Positions 35,274-46,494 of a stretch of DNA of 47,648 bases are shown piece after piece. The stretch is from NCBI GenBank assembly GCA_009841635.1, contig VXLJ01000024.1, positions 1 to 47,648 of the forward strand. Reading direction: 5' to 3'. The stretch's first letter is position 1. The number at the start of each line of letters is the position of its first letter. Under the pieces are notes generated by a model, which saw only the letters and a list, made by a program, of their open reading frames with translations, did no database searches and was not told the DNA's origin. The translations under genes and the position numbers were made by a program. The stretch comes from Gammaproteobacteria bacterium (GTDB taxonomy: Bacteria; Pseudomonadota; Gammaproteobacteria; Pseudomonadales; Azotimanducaceae).

Positions 35274-35324
35274 AGGATGGCTTGTCTCAGCCTTGAAAAT
35301 AGACGATTTGCTCGCATATATAGA

Positions 35325-35343
35325 GTATGTAAATTGCACATAC
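35325..35343 (+). other. Small inverted repeat in the clpS-clpA spacer
   Basis: GTATGT (35325-35330) and ACATAC (35338-35343) are exact complements across seven bases, within an AT-rich stretch containing TATATA. It could be an operator or part of a clpA promoter. Evidence is weak because repeats this short arise by chance. Confidence 0.25.
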
Positions 35344-35436
35344 GAAATTTAAATCTTGTCCTTGTGTGGGGCTCACGCAACGAGAAGCTAAGTCGATTTG
35401 AGCCACCGCAAACAATAACCGAGATTCACTGATACG

Positions 35437-37749
35437 ATGATCGATAAAGAACTAACCGAAGCCATCAATGACGTGTCGATGCTCGCCATGAAGAAACGAC
35501 ATGACATATTGACGACTGAGCACTTATTACTGGCGTTGCTCCAGCTTCCTGATGTCATTGACATCTTGAAAAACGTCAATGTCGACGTAGATGCACTGAA
35601 AGTAGAACTTGAGGAGTATTTAGAAAACAACAGTTCGGTGCGTTCGCAGTCCGACCCAGAAAAACGTCCCGACCACTCGCTCGCGTTCATGCGCGTTATG
35701 CAACGGGCATTGTTCTCTGTAAATCAGCAGAAAAAAAATGCCGTTGTGCAAGGACGCCACGTCCTTATCGCCATGTTTACCGAACGCGACACGCAAGCCT
35801 ACAAGATTTTGCGTGCTCAGGATGTCGATCGCATTGATGTCATTCGGTACACAACACACGGCGTCGGACGTCGCGACAGCGCATTGGCAGAAAGCGGTGC
35901 TAGTTCTAAACGAGACGGCGAAGATGAGAATGAGGAACGCGAAAAGAAATCTGCGCTAGACGCCTTTACGCTTAACTTAAATGAACATGCAAGCGCGGGC
36001 AAAATCGATCCGTTGATTGGTCGCGACACTGAGCTCGAACGCGTGCTTCAAATTCTTTGTCGCCGCCGCAAGAACAACCCGATACTTGTTGGCGAATCCG
36101 GCGTTGGCAAAACTGCCATCGCAGAAGGTTTGGCTAAACGCATCACGGACGGGCAAGTACCGGATATCGTTAAAGATGCAGTGATTTACTCGCTTGATCT
36201 AGGTTCGTTGCTAGCGGGAACGCGCTATCGTGGCGACTTTGAAGAACGTTTTAAAGCTGTGCTAAGCGAGCTGAATCAAAAGCCAGGTGCCATTCTCTTT
36301 ATCGACGAAATCCACACCGTCATCGGTGCTGGCTCAGCTTCAGGTTCTGTATCTGATGCTTCCAACATGTTAAAGCCCGCGTTAGCCAATGGCGACATTC
36401 GCTGCATGGGTTCGACGACATTTAAAGAGTTCAGAGGGATATTCGATAAAGATCGAGCGCTGTCCCGGCGCTTTCAAAAGGTTGATATCGGCGAGCCGAG
36501 CGTTGAAGACACATACAAGATTCTTCGTGGCTTGAAGAGCCGCTATGAAGACCATTACGAAATTCGTTTCACTGACCGCGCCATTCGTGCTGCAGCGGAG
36601 TTGGCAGCCAAGTACATCAATGAACGCTTCTTGCCTGATAAGGCGATCGATGTAGTGGACGAAGCCGGCGCATTCCAGAAGCTGCAATCCGCGAGCAAAC
36701 GGAAAAAGTCGATTGGCGTGCCAGATATTGAGCAAATTGTCGCGAAAATCGCGCGAATTCCTTCCGCGCAAGTGTCCGCTGCCGACAAGGAAAACCTTGA
36801 GGACTTAGAAGAACAGTTGCGCATGGTCGTGTTTGGCCAGAACGAGGCCATCGAGTTGCTTGCATCTTCCATACGCCTAGCACGTGCAGGATTGCAAGTA
36901 GACGAAAAGCCAATTGGTTCGTTTCTATTTGCCGGGCCTACTGGTGTAGGTAAGACTGAAGTATGTCGTCAACTCGCTCGCATCATGGGGGTCGAGTTGT
37001 TGCGCTATGACATGTCTGAGTACATGGAGCGGCACACCGTTTCGCGATTGATCGGCGCACCTCCGGGTTACGTAGGTTACGACCAAGGAGGGTTATTGAC
37101 CGAGGCGGTTACCAAGAACCCTCACTGCGTTATCTTGCTCGATGAAATTGAAAAAGCGCATCCTGACGTATTCAATCTATTGCTTCAGGTCATGGACCAC
37201 GGAACGCTTACAGACAACAACGGTCGACATGCTGATTTCCGCAACGTCGTTCTGATCATGACGACCAATGCCGGTGCTCAAGAAGCGAGTCGATCCTCGA
37301 TTGGCTTTACTGAGCAGAACCATACGACCGATGCGAGCGAAGTCATCAAGAAGATGTTTACGCCGGAGTTTCGCAATCGCCTTGATGCGATCGTGTCCTT
37401 CAATGCTTTGCCGATGGAGGTTATTCGTACGGTCGTCGATAAATTCCTAGACGAACTGCAAGCTCAGCTCGACAGTAAGAAGGTCGAACTGGAAGTTAGC
37501 GACGAAGCGAAGGTGTGGTTGGCAGAAAACGGCTTCGATGAAAAAATGGGCGCGCGGCCAATGCAGCGTTTGATTCAAGAGAAAATCAAACGCAATTTGG
37601 CGGATTTCATCCTATTTGGGGAACTTGCGGACAACGGCGGGATTGCTGAAATCAACGTCGCCGACAACGAAATCAAGATTACGACACGTCCACATCGCGA
37701 CCGTGAAAAACCTGTAGAGAAAAAGCCTGAAGAAGAACCAGCTGAGTGA
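35437..37749 (+). CDS. clpA: ATP-dependent Clp protease, ATP-binding subunit ClpA
   Basis: ClpA is the two-AAA+-domain unfoldase that works with ClpS and ClpP. 770 aa. The N-domain (1-145) contains the repeated [11 protein letters not shown]-type helices. D1 has Walker A GESGVGKT and Walker [15 protein letters not shown]2 has Walker A GPTGVGKT, Walker [21 protein letters not shown], the pore loop GYVGYDQGG and the ClpP-docking IGF loop (RSSIGFTEQ). The C-terminus is acidic and Lys/Glu-rich. ATG 35437. It is convergent with infA. Confidence 0.98.
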   Translation: MIDKELTEAINDVSMLAMKKRHDILTTEHLLLALLQLPDVIDILKNVNVDVDALKVELEEYLENNSSVRSQSDPEKRPDHSLAFMRVMQRALFSVNQQKKNAVVQGRHVLIAMFTERDTQAYKILRAQDVDRIDVIRYTTHGVGRRDSALAESGASSKRDGEDENEEREKKSALDAFTLNLNEHASAGKIDPLIGRDTELERVLQILCRRRKNNPILVGESGVGKTAIAEGLAKRITDGQVPDIVKDAVIYSLDLGSLLAGTRYRGDFEERFKAVLSELNQKPGAILFIDEIHTVIGAGSASGSVSDASNMLKPALANGDIRCMGSTTFKEFRGIFDKDRALSRRFQKVDIGEPSVEDTYKILRGLKSRYEDHYEIRFTDRAIRAAAELAAKYINERFLPDKAIDVVDEAGAFQKLQSASKRKKSIGVPDIEQIVAKIARIPSAQVSAADKENLEDLEEQLRMVVFGQNEAIELLASSIRLARAGLQVDEKPIGSFLFAGPTGVGKTEVCRQLARIMGVELLRYDMSEYMERHTVSRLIGAPPGYVGYDQGGLLTEAVTKNPHCVILLDEIEKAHPDVFNLLLQVMDHGTLTDNNGRHADFRNVVLIMTTNAGAQEASRSSIGFTEQNHTTDASEVIKKMFTPEFRNRLDAIVSFNALPMEVIRTVVDKFLDELQAQLDSKKVELEVSDEAKVWLAENGFDEKMGARPMQRLIQEKIKRNLADFILFGELADNGGIAEINVADNEIKITTRPHRDREKPVEKKPEEEPAE

Positions 37750-37753
37750 CTGA

Positions 37754-37769
37754 GCGTCACTAGTGACGC
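37754..37769. terminator. Perfect 16-bp palindrome between convergent clpA and infA
   Basis: GCGTCACTAGTGACGC reads the same on both strands and lies in the 38-base space between the two stop codons. As RNA it would fold to a 6-bp stem on either strand. No T-run follows in either direction, so a bidirectional terminator role is likely from position but not certain. Confidence 0.45.
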
Positions 37770-37787
37770 AAACTAGCAGGTAATTGA

Positions 37788-38003
37788 CTATTTTCTAAAC
37801 GTAATACGACCTTTCGTTAGATCGTAAGGTGTCAGTTCAACCTTGACTCGATCACCTTTCAAGATGCGGATGTAATTGCGGCGCATCTTACCCGAGATAT
37901 GCGCTGTGACGACATGATCGTTATCCAGCCGGACACGGAACATGGTGTTGGGCAGGACGTCTTCGACTTGCCCTTCCATTTCCATTGGTTCTTGTTTTGG
38001 CAT
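37788..38003 (-). CDS. infA: Translation initiation factor IF-1
   Basis: IF-1 binds the ribosomal A site during initiation. 71 aa, the usual length: an OB fold with [36 protein letters not shown] and [18 protein letters not shown] 38003. The order clpS-clpA-infA(-)-bpt-aat(-) is the pseudomonad-type neighbourhood. The N-terminus MPKQEP differs slightly from the usual MAKE. Confidence 0.97.
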   Translation of the reverse strand: MPKQEPMEMEGQVEDVLPNTMFRVRLDNDHVVTAHISGKMRRNYIRILKGDRVKVELTPYDLTKGRITFRK

Positions 38004-38081
38004 TAATACCCTGAGCCTAAAAGCGGCGCAATTTTATGAAGTCGGCCGTCTGAGCCTTGCCTGGCTTCGTGAGAGAGTTGT

Positions 38082-38839
38082 TTAGACCTCGTCGGTCCGC
38101 ACCCAGCGTTGGTTAATGAAGCGTTCCTGCGGTTGAAAATCGTGTTTGTAACGCATGTTTTTTACTGAGTTCAACGCATAGCCAAGATATAGAAAGTCGA
38201 GGTCAAACCCCCGCACGATTTCGATTTGGCACAGAATCGCCAGCGTGCCAAGGCTTCGCGTTGCTAGATCGGTGTCAAAAATCGTGTAGTTCGCCGAGAG
38301 TCCATCAGCTAAACGATCAGTTTGCGCGATAAACACAACTTGATCGTCAAGAAAACCATACACGTGAAGATCCCCACGATCCGGTTCTAATCGCAGCATG
38401 CTGCGCATAGTCTCGATATCGGGTGGGTACATGACCCCGTTCATATGTCTCGACTCGATGTATTTCGAATACAACTTGAACGATTCGCTTTCGGGAATTA
38501 GAGCTCCGGTGCTTATTGCAATTTCGATGTCGCCATTCTTGCGCAGCACCCTTTGAAACCGACGTTTGTATTCAAACTCGTTCACGATGACCCGCGTTGC
38601 GACACATTCGCGGCAGTCCTCACAAGCGGGTCGATACATCAAACGACCCTGCCTCCTAAAACCGAGCTGGCCGAACCCATCCCAGAGTGAAGCCGCCCCG
38701 TTATGTATCCATTCATCATGGTGGCGTTCTGTTGCGCGAAGCATCGCACCATCGTGAACGATGAAATCAAGCGTTTCGGTCTTGCCAGGCAGATACGGGC
38801 AAGCTTGTCGCGCTTTCTGCACACGCAATTCAGAGCTAC

Positions 38840-38843
<4 letters not shown>
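38082..38843 (-). CDS. bpt: Aspartate/glutamate leucyltransferase Bpt (arginyltransferase-like)
   Basis: Bpt moves leucine from tRNA to proteins starting with Asp or Glu, making them ClpS substrates. 253 aa. Signatures are the N-terminal CPYLPGKTETLDF, YRPACEDCRECVATRVIVNE with the Cys cluster, the SRHMNGVMYPPD segment and NYTIFDTDLATRSLGTLAIL, then YLGYALNSVKNMRYK. It is often annotated ate because it shares the fold of eukaryotic arginyltransferase, but the linkage with aat and clpSA favours Bpt. Its ATG overlaps the aat stop (ATGA). Confidence 0.93.
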
Positions 38844-40820
<1,977 letters not shown>

Positions 40821-41042
40821 ACCTTGAAATTCGCGACTGTAATTGAATGTTACTAGACGAAAATCGCAGTTGCACACTTAATACTCAGCTAGGACCATTC
40901 GTTTTCTTCAATACGCTCGCCATTTTTACAATGACGCGTGCTAATTCGCTCGGCGGCATTACGCTTGTTACTTTGCGCGGTTCATCGTGTCTAACAATGG
41001 GCACGGTCACGCAAAAATCTAATAATCCAAGGAGTCTCGCAC

Positions 41043-41744
41043 GTGGCGAGCGATTCAAGCAAGTTGATTGTGCAAGGGCATGAATTGTGTCGAACTTATG
41101 AGGTAGGCGACACAAGTGTTCGTGCTCTAGATCATGTGAACATTGAGATGCACGTTGGTGACTTCGTGGCCGTTATGGGCCCGTCTGGTAGTGGCAAGTC
41201 GACGCTTATGAACATCTTGGGATGCTTGGATCGCCCAGACAGTGGTGATTACCGCTTGCTTAATCGTCAAGTTGCGGCGTTGGACGACGAAAGTTTGTCG
41301 AGCATTCGCAATAGCCATTTGGGGTTTGTGTTTCAGAGCTTCCATTTGCTGCCGCGCATGACGGCCTTGGAAAATGTGCTCTTACCTATGCGTTTCGCAA
41401 AAACCGGACACGCTGGTAGTCGCGAATATGGCTGCGAACTGCTTTCTCGCCTTGGGCTAGGCGATCGCATGGATCATCGGCCAAACCAACTCTCGGGTGG
41501 GCAGCGGCAACGCGTAGGCATCGCACGAGCCTTGCTGTCTAAACCGACATTGCTATTGGCGGATGAACCGACAGGCAATTTGGATTCTAAAACGGCTTCG
41601 GAAATTCTCGATCTTCTGCTGGCTTTTAACCGGGAAGGGCAAACGATTCTGCTCGTGACTCACGAACACGAAATTGCGTCGCTCGCACATCGCATCATTC
41701 ATATGCGCGATGGGAAGATCGAACAAGAAGAAATGAACGCATGA
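41043..41744 (+). CDS. ABC transporter ATP-binding protein (MacB/LolD type)
   Basis: 233 aa. Walker A GPSGSGKST, the Q-loop in VFQSFHLLPRM, the ABC signature LSGGQRQRVGIARAL, Walker B LLLADEPTGNLDS and the switch His in VTHEHEIA are all present. The sequence belongs to the MacB/LolD/FtsE class, which drives mechanotransmission by four-segment permeases. Start GTG 41043 with AAGGAG at 41029-41034. It is the first gene of a six-gene operon; its stop overlaps the first adaptor (ATGA). The permease partner is five genes down, at 45204. Confidence 0.94.
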   Translation: MASDSSKLIVQGHELCRTYEVGDTSVRALDHVNIEMHVGDFVAVMGPSGSGKSTLMNILGCLDRPDSGDYRLLNRQVAALDDESLSSIRNSHLGFVFQSFHLLPRMTALENVLLPMRFAKTGHAGSREYGCELLSRLGLGDRMDHRPNQLSGGQRQRVGIARALLSKPTLLLADEPTGNLDSKTASEILDLLLAFNREGQTILLVTHEHEIASLAHRIIHMRDGKIEQEEMNA

Positions 41745-42685
41745 CGCGAATCTTGGTTAGCACATACGGCGTTTTTTTCGCACTGACAATGCAAGCAGCG
41801 CCGCCATATCTAACTGGCGTTGTCGCAGACGGCGAGTCACAACAAATCGAAATGCCGAGTTTAGCTACAGCGTGGATGCGCCAGGTTGAATGGCTCGCAC
41901 CAGAAGGTAGCTCGGTTCAAAAAGGCGAAGTGGTAGTACGCGTCGCGCCGGGAACATTAATCGAGCAGGCCGAAATCCGCGCGACCGCGCTTGAGGAGCA
42001 ACGCGTAACGACTGAACTCAATCGCGCTCAAGGCGAATTGGCGATTCTGGATGCTGAAATCGCAGTAAGCCAAGCGCAATCCATGCGTGATCTCGCTTGG
42101 TTGGATGCTCAGATTCCGGCCTCGGCAAACAATGAACTAAGTTTTGAAAAAGCGCAGTTGGCACTTGCCGACGCAGAAAATGCCCTTAGATTAGCTAACG
42201 CGACGCTCGCGAATGCCAAAGCGAAGCAAGAAGAGTTAGAACCTGTGCTGGCTATGCGCATCGCGCACAGTGAAGAGGAATTGCGCTTGGTGCAGGAGTC
42301 ATTAGCTCGCGTGGAAATTAGGGCGCAACAAGAAGGCATCATGGTCTATGGCGAAAACGAACGAACCGGCAACAAGATATTTCCAGGTGAAACCATGATG
42401 CCTGGTGATTTGATCGCAACCATTGCAACGCACGCTCAACTGTTGTTTGTCTTTTGGGCACATGACGCCGACATCATGCATATTCGACCAGGCAAACGAT
42501 TAGCGGTGGTCGCAGACGCATTGCCAGAAATAACTGTTGAAGCAGAAATCACCCTAGTCTCAGATTACGCTAGCTCGCGCTCAAATTGGAGCCAAGGTGG
42601 CTATTTCAAGGTACAAGCAAAACCAGTTCAGCAACTTCCGCGCGAGTTTTTACCTGGTATGGCCGTTTTTGCTCAGGCGTATTGA
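41741..42685 (+). CDS. Periplasmic adaptor (HlyD-type) 1 of the ABC exporter
   Basis: 314 aa. A signal peptide is likely (ILVSTYGVFFALTMQAAPPY). The first half of a lipoyl-like domain (VEWLAPEGSSVQKGEVVVRV) leads into a long helical hairpin, about residues 75-195, rich in A, E and Q. The second lipoyl half (IRAQQEGIMVYGENERTGNK) and a beta-barrel domain (LLFVFWAHDADI to REFLPGMAVFAQ) follow. It is shorter than usual adaptors and seems to lack a C-terminal membrane-proximal domain. It overlaps the ATPase gene (ATGA), and the next adaptor starts 4 bases after its stop. Confidence 0.85.
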   Translation: MTRILVSTYGVFFALTMQAAPPYLTGVVADGESQQIEMPSLATAWMRQVEWLAPEGSSVQKGEVVVRVAPGTLIEQAEIRATALEEQRVTTELNRAQGELAILDAEIAVSQAQSMRDLAWLDAQIPASANNELSFEKAQLALADAENALRLANATLANAKAKQEELEPVLAMRIAHSEEELRLVQESLARVEIRAQQEGIMVYGENERTGNKIFPGETMMPGDLIATIATHAQLLFVFWAHDADIMHIRPGKRLAVVADALPEITVEAEITLVSDYASSRSNWSQGGYFKVQAKPVQQLPREFLPGMAVFAQAY

Positions 42686-42689
42686 CTTG

Positions 42690-43832
42690 ATGAGCCATCG
42701 TGTTCGATTACTGCTGATCCTGGGTGCCTTGGCAGGTTCACTCCAAGCTGAATGGCTTGAAGTGAATTCCGCGAACCAACCTGTGACGATTGAGACGACT
42801 GGGATCGTTACGTCGAAAAACACGACGAGATTCAGTCCGCCACCAAGTTTTTACTGGAATTTAACGATTGCTGAAATTGTCCAAGAAGGACAGCGTGTCG
42901 GTGTTGGCGATGTCATTGCGCGGTTTGAGAGCACCCAAGAGAGCACTCGACTGACTCAAATTCAGGAGCAGTTGAATGTCGCCCAAGGAGAGTTGACCTC
43001 CCTGACGGAACAACACAATCAGGAAATTGAAACCGAAAAACTGATATTGGCGGAAGCTGAGAGCAACGCTGAAAAAGCGCGGCGCAAAGCAAACCAGCCG
43101 ATCGACCTCGTACCGAGCATTGAATACAAGAAACTCGTTAAACAACGTGAACTTGCAGAGCAAATGGTTGAGCATCATGCACGCCGGGCGGAAATCAGTG
43201 CCAAGATACGAGAAACGAATTCACGACGATTGCGTCTTCATGTGCAACGTAAACAGAACGAACTTCACAGCATCCAGCAAGCGTTGGCTCGATTTACGAT
43301 TCGGTCGCCACGTGAAGGTATCGCAGTAGTTGGCACGAACTACAACGGCGAGAAGTACGATGTTGGTTCGACCACGCAGCCGCATAACGTGATCGCAGAG
43401 CTAGTTGACCAAACTGCGCTTGAGATCAGTAGCACCGTTCGTGAACAGTATTCGGCGCAACTACAGCTGAATCAGCCTGTGCGCATGGTTGCCGAGTCCT
43501 TGGGCGGATTGAAACTTACCGGTCGCGTATCTGAGTTAGGCAAATCTGTGCGTCGCAAATCCCGCTTTTCGTCCGATATGGTGCGAGAGTTCAAAGTGGA
43601 ACTCGATTCGCAACCTGAGATATTGAAACTCGGCACTTCCACCAAGACGACGGTCGAGGTACGACGCCGACCTAGTTCAATCGCTGTGCCTAGAAGTGCG
43701 ATCCAGTATCGTGAAGGATTTCCTGGCGTCGTCACGCAGGACGGCTGGGCCAAAGTCAGCCTCGGGGAGCGAAGCGACGACAAAATCATCGTTGTAGAAG
43801 GTCTTAGCGACGGCGATTCGATCAGCATATGA
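42690..43832 (+). CDS. Periplasmic adaptor (HlyD-type) 2 of the ABC exporter
   Basis: 380 aa from ATG 42690; the open frame extends back into the first adaptor gene, but only as a shadow. Signal peptide: SHRVRLLLILGALAGSLQAE. The lipoyl-like half (LTIAEIVQEGQRVGVGDVIA) is followed by a very long coiled coil, about residues 80-195, with an interrupting KANQPIDLVPSIEYK, then RFTIRSPREGIAVVGTNYNG, a beta-barrel, and a membrane-proximal domain ending SDGDSISI. It is distinct in sequence from the first adaptor. The stop overlaps the third adaptor (ATGA). Confidence 0.85.
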   Translation: MSHRVRLLLILGALAGSLQAEWLEVNSANQPVTIETTGIVTSKNTTRFSPPPSFYWNLTIAEIVQEGQRVGVGDVIARFESTQESTRLTQIQEQLNVAQGELTSLTEQHNQEIETEKLILAEAESNAEKARRKANQPIDLVPSIEYKKLVKQRELAEQMVEHHARRAEISAKIRETNSRRLRLHVQRKQNELHSIQQALARFTIRSPREGIAVVGTNYNGEKYDVGSTTQPHNVIAELVDQTALEISSTVREQYSAQLQLNQPVRMVAESLGGLKLTGRVSELGKSVRRKSRFSSDMVREFKVELDSQPEILKLGTSTKTTVEVRRRPSSIAVPRSAIQYREGFPGVVTQDGWAKVSLGERSDDKIIVVEGLSDGDSISI

Positions 43833-45028
43833 GACGACTAATTCAACCTTTGGCATTGCTGGTGTTGCTCACGGGCTGTACACAGGGAATCGATAAGAGT
43901 ATCGCGGTAGAAGCCGTAGTCGATGATCACGTATTTGAGTTGCAGGCACGAGGCGACATCGTGTCGTCCGAATCCATTTCAATCAATGTGCCGCGCAATG
44001 TGAATATGCGCATGAACATCGCCTGGATTTTGCCTGAATTTTCGAATGTTTCAAAGGGCGACGTGGTGGCACGCTTTGAAATTCGCGAAATCATGTCCCA
44101 ACGCAGCAATGCCATGGTCCAAATTGCGAATCAATCATTGGCGATTCACAACCATGAAATGGACAGTGTGACTGAACAAACAGGTATCACCCATCAAAGT
44201 GAGCGTGTTGCAGGCGAGACAGTAGTCGCGCAAACGTTCGCGGATTTCGATCCGCGTTATTTCAGCCGAATCGAGATCATCGATGCGATTGGCGATTTGA
44301 ACTATTTGGGTGTAGAAGCTACGTATTACGATTGGCGAGCAAACACTCATGAACAACGTACGGTAGCAGAAACAGCGCACATTCAAGCACAACGAGCAGG
44401 GGCACAGCAGTCGCTCTCACGCCAAGATCAGGCGTTAGAAGCAGCGGAAGTACGAAGTCCGGCCGATGGGACATTCGTTTATGGTCAGTCGCCATGGGGT
44501 GAAAAAGTTCGCCGGGGTATGACGGTGTTTCCAGGTAGCACGGTTGGCAAATTACCAGTTAGCGACCGTTATGAAGCTCGCATTTTCGTGCCGGAGACTG
44601 ATGCGGTTGGTTTAGCTGCTTCGCAATTGATAAAAATGCGAATGGACGCGAATGCTTCAGAGGAGCTAGACGCAACCATTACTAGTGTCGCACCGATAGC
44701 GTCTGCCCGCAGTAGGACTGACCTGCGTCGCTTTGTGACTGTCACGGCCGCACTTGCTGATTCAAGCCATGAATCGATTCGGGTTGGCAGTGCCTTATCC
44801 GCGACGATCGTTACGGCCGAACTTGCAGATGCGATCGTGCTGCCGCAACAAGCCATATTCACTGAGAACCAAAAATCGCTCGTCTATGTGCTTGACGGGA
44901 GCGATGTTGAATCGCGCGTCGTTGAATTAGGCGAACGCAGCTCAACATTGGTTGAAATCGTGAACGGCTTGGCACCAGGCGAGTGGGTTAGTTTGATTGA
45001 ACCAGAACTTGCGGCTTCCGATGCCTAA
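43829..45028 (+). CDS. Periplasmic adaptor (HlyD/RND MFP-type) 3, predicted lipoprotein
   Basis: 399 aa. The N-terminus MRRLIQPLALLVLLTGC is a lipoprotein signal with lipobox LLTGC, so Cys17 should be acylated. The lipoyl half (NIAWILPEFSNVSKGDVVAR) leads to a helical region (about 85-195) and a second half (VRSPADGTFVYGQSPWGEKV). Beta-barrel (YEARIFVPETDAVG) and membrane-proximal (VLPQQAIFTENQKSLVYVLD) domains follow, the latter typical of RND/MacA adaptors. The stop TAA overlaps the ATG of a 59-codon gene by one base (TAATG). It is the third adaptor in a row, with little identity to the first two. Confidence 0.86.
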   Translation: MRRLIQPLALLVLLTGCTQGIDKSIAVEAVVDDHVFELQARGDIVSSESISINVPRNVNMRMNIAWILPEFSNVSKGDVVARFEIREIMSQRSNAMVQIANQSLAIHNHEMDSVTEQTGITHQSERVAGETVVAQTFADFDPRYFSRIEIIDAIGDLNYLGVEATYYDWRANTHEQRTVAETAHIQAQRAGAQQSLSRQDQALEAAEVRSPADGTFVYGQSPWGEKVRRGMTVFPGSTVGKLPVSDRYEARIFVPETDAVGLAASQLIKMRMDANASEELDATITSVAPIASARSRTDLRRFVTVTAALADSSHESIRVGSALSATIVTAELADAIVLPQQAIFTENQKSLVYVLDGSDVESRVVELGERSSTLVEIVNGLAPGEWVSLIEPELAASDA

Positions 45029-45207
45029 TGAGCTTTTTAGGATCCCTGCAGCAAAGCGATTTAGCTCCTTTAAATAAACTGATTCGCGTAAGCGAGGCTC
45101 TATTGCAGATGGGTACTAACGTCGAGTGCGCGATCGCTATGTCCTATAACGTTCTCCGCAAGTTTGCAGTTGAAGGTTACCCAAGCTGGTTTCGAAAGCT
45201 TAGGTGA
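45028..45207 (+). CDS. 59-aa protein of unknown function inside the exporter operon
   Basis: A complete frame from ATG 45028 to TGA 45205-45207. Its ATG shares the last base of the third adaptor stop (TAATG), and its stop overlaps the GTG of the permease (GTGA), so it is tiled into the operon on both sides. The peptide is helical in pattern, with a short start (MSFLGSLQQSD), an amphipathic middle (APLNKLIRVSEALLQMGTNV) and a basic aromatic end (EGYPSWFRKLR). It has one Cys, no signal peptide and no double-Gly leader. I do not recognise it. It may be a small subunit or regulator, a peptide cargo, or only a translational bridge to the permease gene. Confidence 0.6.
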   Translation: MSFLGSLQQSDLAPLNKLIRVSEALLQMGTNVECAIAMSYNVLRKFAVEGYPSWFRKLR

Positions 45208-46460
45208 ACTTACCAAGCTTGCTTCAATCCCTCGTTCCTGACTTTCGCCAAGCGCTAAGTCAGCTTTCACACCACAAGCTACGTTCGGCCTTGACTCTTC
45301 TGGGTATGGTTTTTGGGGTAGCAGCCGTGATTGCGATGCTCGCTGTAAGCGAAGGCGGTCGTCGAGAAGCCTTACAGCTCGTAGAAGGCATGGGTGTTCG
45401 AAATCTCATAGTTGAAGCAGATGAGGGAAGTGGTGATCAGTTGCGTGAATTGCGCCAACACTCGCCTGGCTTATCTCTCAATGATGCAACGGCAGTCGCG
45501 GCGACCTTGCCATTTGTCGCTGAATGGGCGGGAGTGCGTGGTGTTCACGCATGGAGTTTGATTTCACATGAAGGTAACAGTGAGGCCGATGTTGTAGGCG
45601 TGAGTCCAAGTTACTTCAAGCTGTCGGGTTTGGAAGTCGCAAGAGGTGAACTTTATGACGCGGAAGATGACCGGCAGTTTGCACAACAAGCCGTTTTGGG
45701 TAGCACGGTGGCGCGGCAATTATTTCCAAATGGCGATGCGATTGGAAAACCTATAAAAATCAATCATTTATGGTTAGAAGTTATAGGTATTTTGCGGGAT
45801 AGCCAAATAGCGGAAGAAGAATTTCAAGGCGAGCAGATCGGAGGTGACAGTGAAAGGGTGTACATGCCACTTCAAACCACACTGAAGCGAATGAATGTAC
45901 CTCAAGACCAGGCTGAATTGTCCGCACTAAAAATTCAAATGACCCCCGACGTACTTCCAGGCGATGCCGCCAAGGCGATCGAGCACCTGCTTATACGGCG
46001 TCATGGTGGGCAACATGACATTCGGATGATTGTGCCAGCGAGGTTACTAGCGCAGCAACGTCAAACGGAGCGCATTTTTACGATCGTCATGTCTGCAGTG
46101 GCAGGCATTTCGTTATTAGTTGGCGGCATCGGCATCATGAACATCATGCTGGCGAGCGTACTAGAGCGTAAATCGGAGATCGGCTTGCTACGCGCCATTG
46201 GCGCGACTCAGATGGATGTTGTTCGCCAGTTTATCATCGAGACCACCGTGATCGCATTGACGGGTGCACTTGCTGGGGTATTCCTCGGTGTTGCAATCGC
46301 TTATGTGATCGCAGCTTCTGCAGGATGGGCGGTAGCATGGTCATTTTTGACCATCTTTTTGGCGGTCGTTGTTTGCGTCGCCATCGCGGTGGGGTTTGGT
46401 GTATATCCATCTCTATCGGCCGCGAAATTGGATCCAGTTGAAGCACTACAGTCCGAATAG
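45204..46460 (+). CDS. ABC transporter permease (MacB/FtsX type)
   Basis: 418 aa with the four-segment MacB layout: membrane segment 1 at about 27-48 (LRSALTLLGMVFGVAAVIAM), a large periplasmic domain (about 50-285), segment 2 (about 292-318), segment 3 (about 345-372) and segment 4 (about 376-402). The MacB-type signatures VGGIGIMNIMLASVLERKSE then IGLLRAIGATQMDV and the C-terminal YPSLSAAKLDPVEALQSE are clear. GTG 45204 overlaps the stop of the 59-aa gene. With the ATPase at 41043 it forms an inner-membrane exporter. No TolC-like gene is in the window. Confidence 0.93.
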   Translation: MNLPSLLQSLVPDFRQALSQLSHHKLRSALTLLGMVFGVAAVIAMLAVSEGGRREALQLVEGMGVRNLIVEADEGSGDQLRELRQHSPGLSLNDATAVAATLPFVAEWAGVRGVHAWSLISHEGNSEADVVGVSPSYFKLSGLEVARGELYDAEDDRQFAQQAVLGSTVARQLFPNGDAIGKPIKINHLWLEVIGILRDSQIAEEEFQGEQIGGDSERVYMPLQTTLKRMNVPQDQAELSALKIQMTPDVLPGDAAKAIEHLLIRRHGGQHDIRMIVPARLLAQQRQTERIFTIVMSAVAGISLLVGGIGIMNIMLASVLERKSEIGLLRAIGATQMDVVRQFIIETTVIALTGALAGVFLGVAIAYVIAASAGWAVAWSFLTIFLAVVVCVAIAVGFGVYPSLSAAKLDPVEALQSE

Positions 46461-46494
46461 GTCTTGCTTGCGATCTTGGCGTTAAATTAGGGAC

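Noticed and set aside
40885-41115. Minus-strand frame in the PA4642-like/ABC spacer
   Set aside because: It overlaps the ATPase start and ribosome site on the opposite strand and matches no family.
42597-42689. Upstream extension of the second adaptor frame
   Set aside because: It lies inside the first adaptor gene; ATG 42690 is followed by a normal signal peptide.
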